Shown here: one piece after another, positions 6,696-7,431 of the stretch
Numbering within the stretch: the first letter of the stretch is position 1
How the letters are laid out: every line of letters begins with the position of its first letter
Origin: Winogradskyella sp. UBA3174
GTDB taxonomy: Bacteria > Bacteroidota > Bacteroidia > Flavobacteriales > Flavobacteriaceae
Assembly: GCF_002364335.1 (NCBI RefSeq)
Contig: NZ_DEXW01000035.1
Span: forward strand, 1-7,431
DNA length: 7,431 bases
Reading direction: 5' to 3'
Position numbers and translations under genes: made by a program
The notes under the pieces: model-generated
The model's input: only the letters and a program-made list of their open reading frames with translations
What the model was told of the DNA's origin: nothing
The model's database searches: none

Positions 6696-7431
6696 ATGAC
6701 AAAAAACCTACTTATAATCGTTGCTTTTTTAGCAGGTCAAGTTCTGTTTTCTCAAGACAACAACTATATTGACAAAAAGCAGTTTAAATTTTCTCCTCTT
6801 TTAAAACAATTACTCACCTACGAAAAGGCTAAAGCAAATTTTACATTCTTTAATGTAAATGAATACTTGTATAATTCTATATTTTACAAAGGTTATATTA
6901 TAGAAAAAGGATCTAACAGTAAATACATAAAACTTGATTTATTGTTATTAAAAGAATATGCCATTACGAGTAAACTGTATCCTGATTATAAATTTATTCT
7001 CAATCCAAATCTCGATAAAAGTCAATTCAGTAAACATCAATTTACAATTCATACACGAGATAGCAGCGTTACTACAAATTTTCATACAAAATCTATCGCT
7101 GTTGTTTTTCCTGAAACGACTTTAAAGACTTTAGATAATCTTGAAACTAGCTTATTAATAAAAACAGATTGGGGAATTGCGCACAACAATATACCATACA
7201 CAAATACACAAGAAGGCTTAAATATTAAGAAGATAAATAGTTTTGAAATACCTAATGTATTTATCCCAAATTCAATTTTTAGTTTTATAAATTTTGATGA
7301 AGGACAGTTAGATTATAGAATTAAGGAAGCTTACGATAAGATCTACCTTACTATTGAAGATAACGAGCTTTCAAATTTCATCTATAATTATAAAAAAATA
7401 GCAGCAATTAAAAGTCCGACTGCATATAAAA
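6696..7431 (+). CDS. Unrecognised secreted protein (3' partial)
   Basis: The frame opens at an ATG preceded by an A/T-rich leader and remains open for 245 codons to the window edge. The first 20 residues form a signal peptide: MTKN, a hydrophobic core LLIIVAFLAG, then VLFSQ with probable cleavage before DNN. No cysteine follows the hydrophobic core, so it is not a lipoprotein. The mature part is rich in Lys, Asn, Tyr, Phe and Ile and has no motif I recognise. It alternates predicted strands and short helices and has no obvious repeats, transmembrane segments or metal-binding cluster. I do not know its function. It starts 35 bases after the VOC gene with no terminator seen between them, so it may be carried on the same transcript. 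The signal peptide argues strongly for a real gene; the C-terminus, where a type IX sorting domain might lie, is outside the window. Confidence 0.82.
   Translation, partial: MTKNLLIIVAFLAGQVLFSQDNNYIDKKQFKFSPLLKQLLTYEKAKANFTFFNVNEYLYNSIFYKGYIIEKGSNSKYIKLDLLLLKEYAITSKLYPDYKFILNPNLDKSQFSKHQFTIHTRDSSVTTNFHTKSIAVVFPETTLKTLDNLETSLLIKTDWGIAHNNIPYTNTQEGLNIKKINSFEIPNVFIPNSIFSFINFDEGQLDYRIKEAYDKIYLTIEDNELSNFIYNYKKIAAIKSPTAYK

Noticed and set aside
5223..7431. A new defence, mobile or regulatory multi-gene system
   Set aside because: I saw no transposase, integrase, nuclease, helicase, toxin-like pair, long repeat array or tRNA; the genes look like ordinary chromosomal accessory genes.

Overview
The window reads as chromosomal DNA from a member of the Bacteroidota, most likely a marine Flavobacteriaceae. 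The signs are low G+C, A/T-rich leaders without Shine-Dalgarno sequences, TAnnTTT(G)-like -7 boxes, signal peptides of flavobacterial style ending in FSQ, a lipoprotein with an acidic stretch after the lipobox cysteine, and gene families whose closest remembered relatives are flavobacterial. I cannot name the genus. Every gene found lies on the + strand.

Region 1 (1-5222) holds two large exported peptidases in tandem. The first is a zinc carboxypeptidase (M14) with a C-terminal amidotransferase-like domain; its 5' end is cut off by the window. The second is a complete 942-residue M16 (insulinase/pitrilysin-type) lipoprotein in which the N-terminal half carries the zinc site and the C-terminal half is catalytically degenerate. 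The 84-base gap between them contains an imperfect inverted repeat that looks like a dispersed flavobacterial intergenic repeat. Together the two enzymes suggest envelope or extracellular peptide degradation.

Region 2 (5223-5458) has no intact gene. Just after the M16 stop lies a decayed 3' fragment of a VOC/glyoxalase-family gene. It is a clear relative of the intact VOC gene about 1.3 kb downstream. It is followed by a 24-base hairpin palindrome and a candidate promoter.

Region 3 (5459-6660) contains a CrtA-family (spheroidene monooxygenase-like) gene and an intact small VOC-domain gene. Each is preceded by the same TATCTTTA box about 30 bases before its start codon. Region 4 (6696-7431) is the 5' part of an unrecognised secreted protein that runs off the 3' edge.

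No RNA gene, insertion sequence, CRISPR array, attachment site or defence system was seen. The most unusual observation is the VOC gene remnant and its relation to the intact copy. I found no convincing new multi-gene system.
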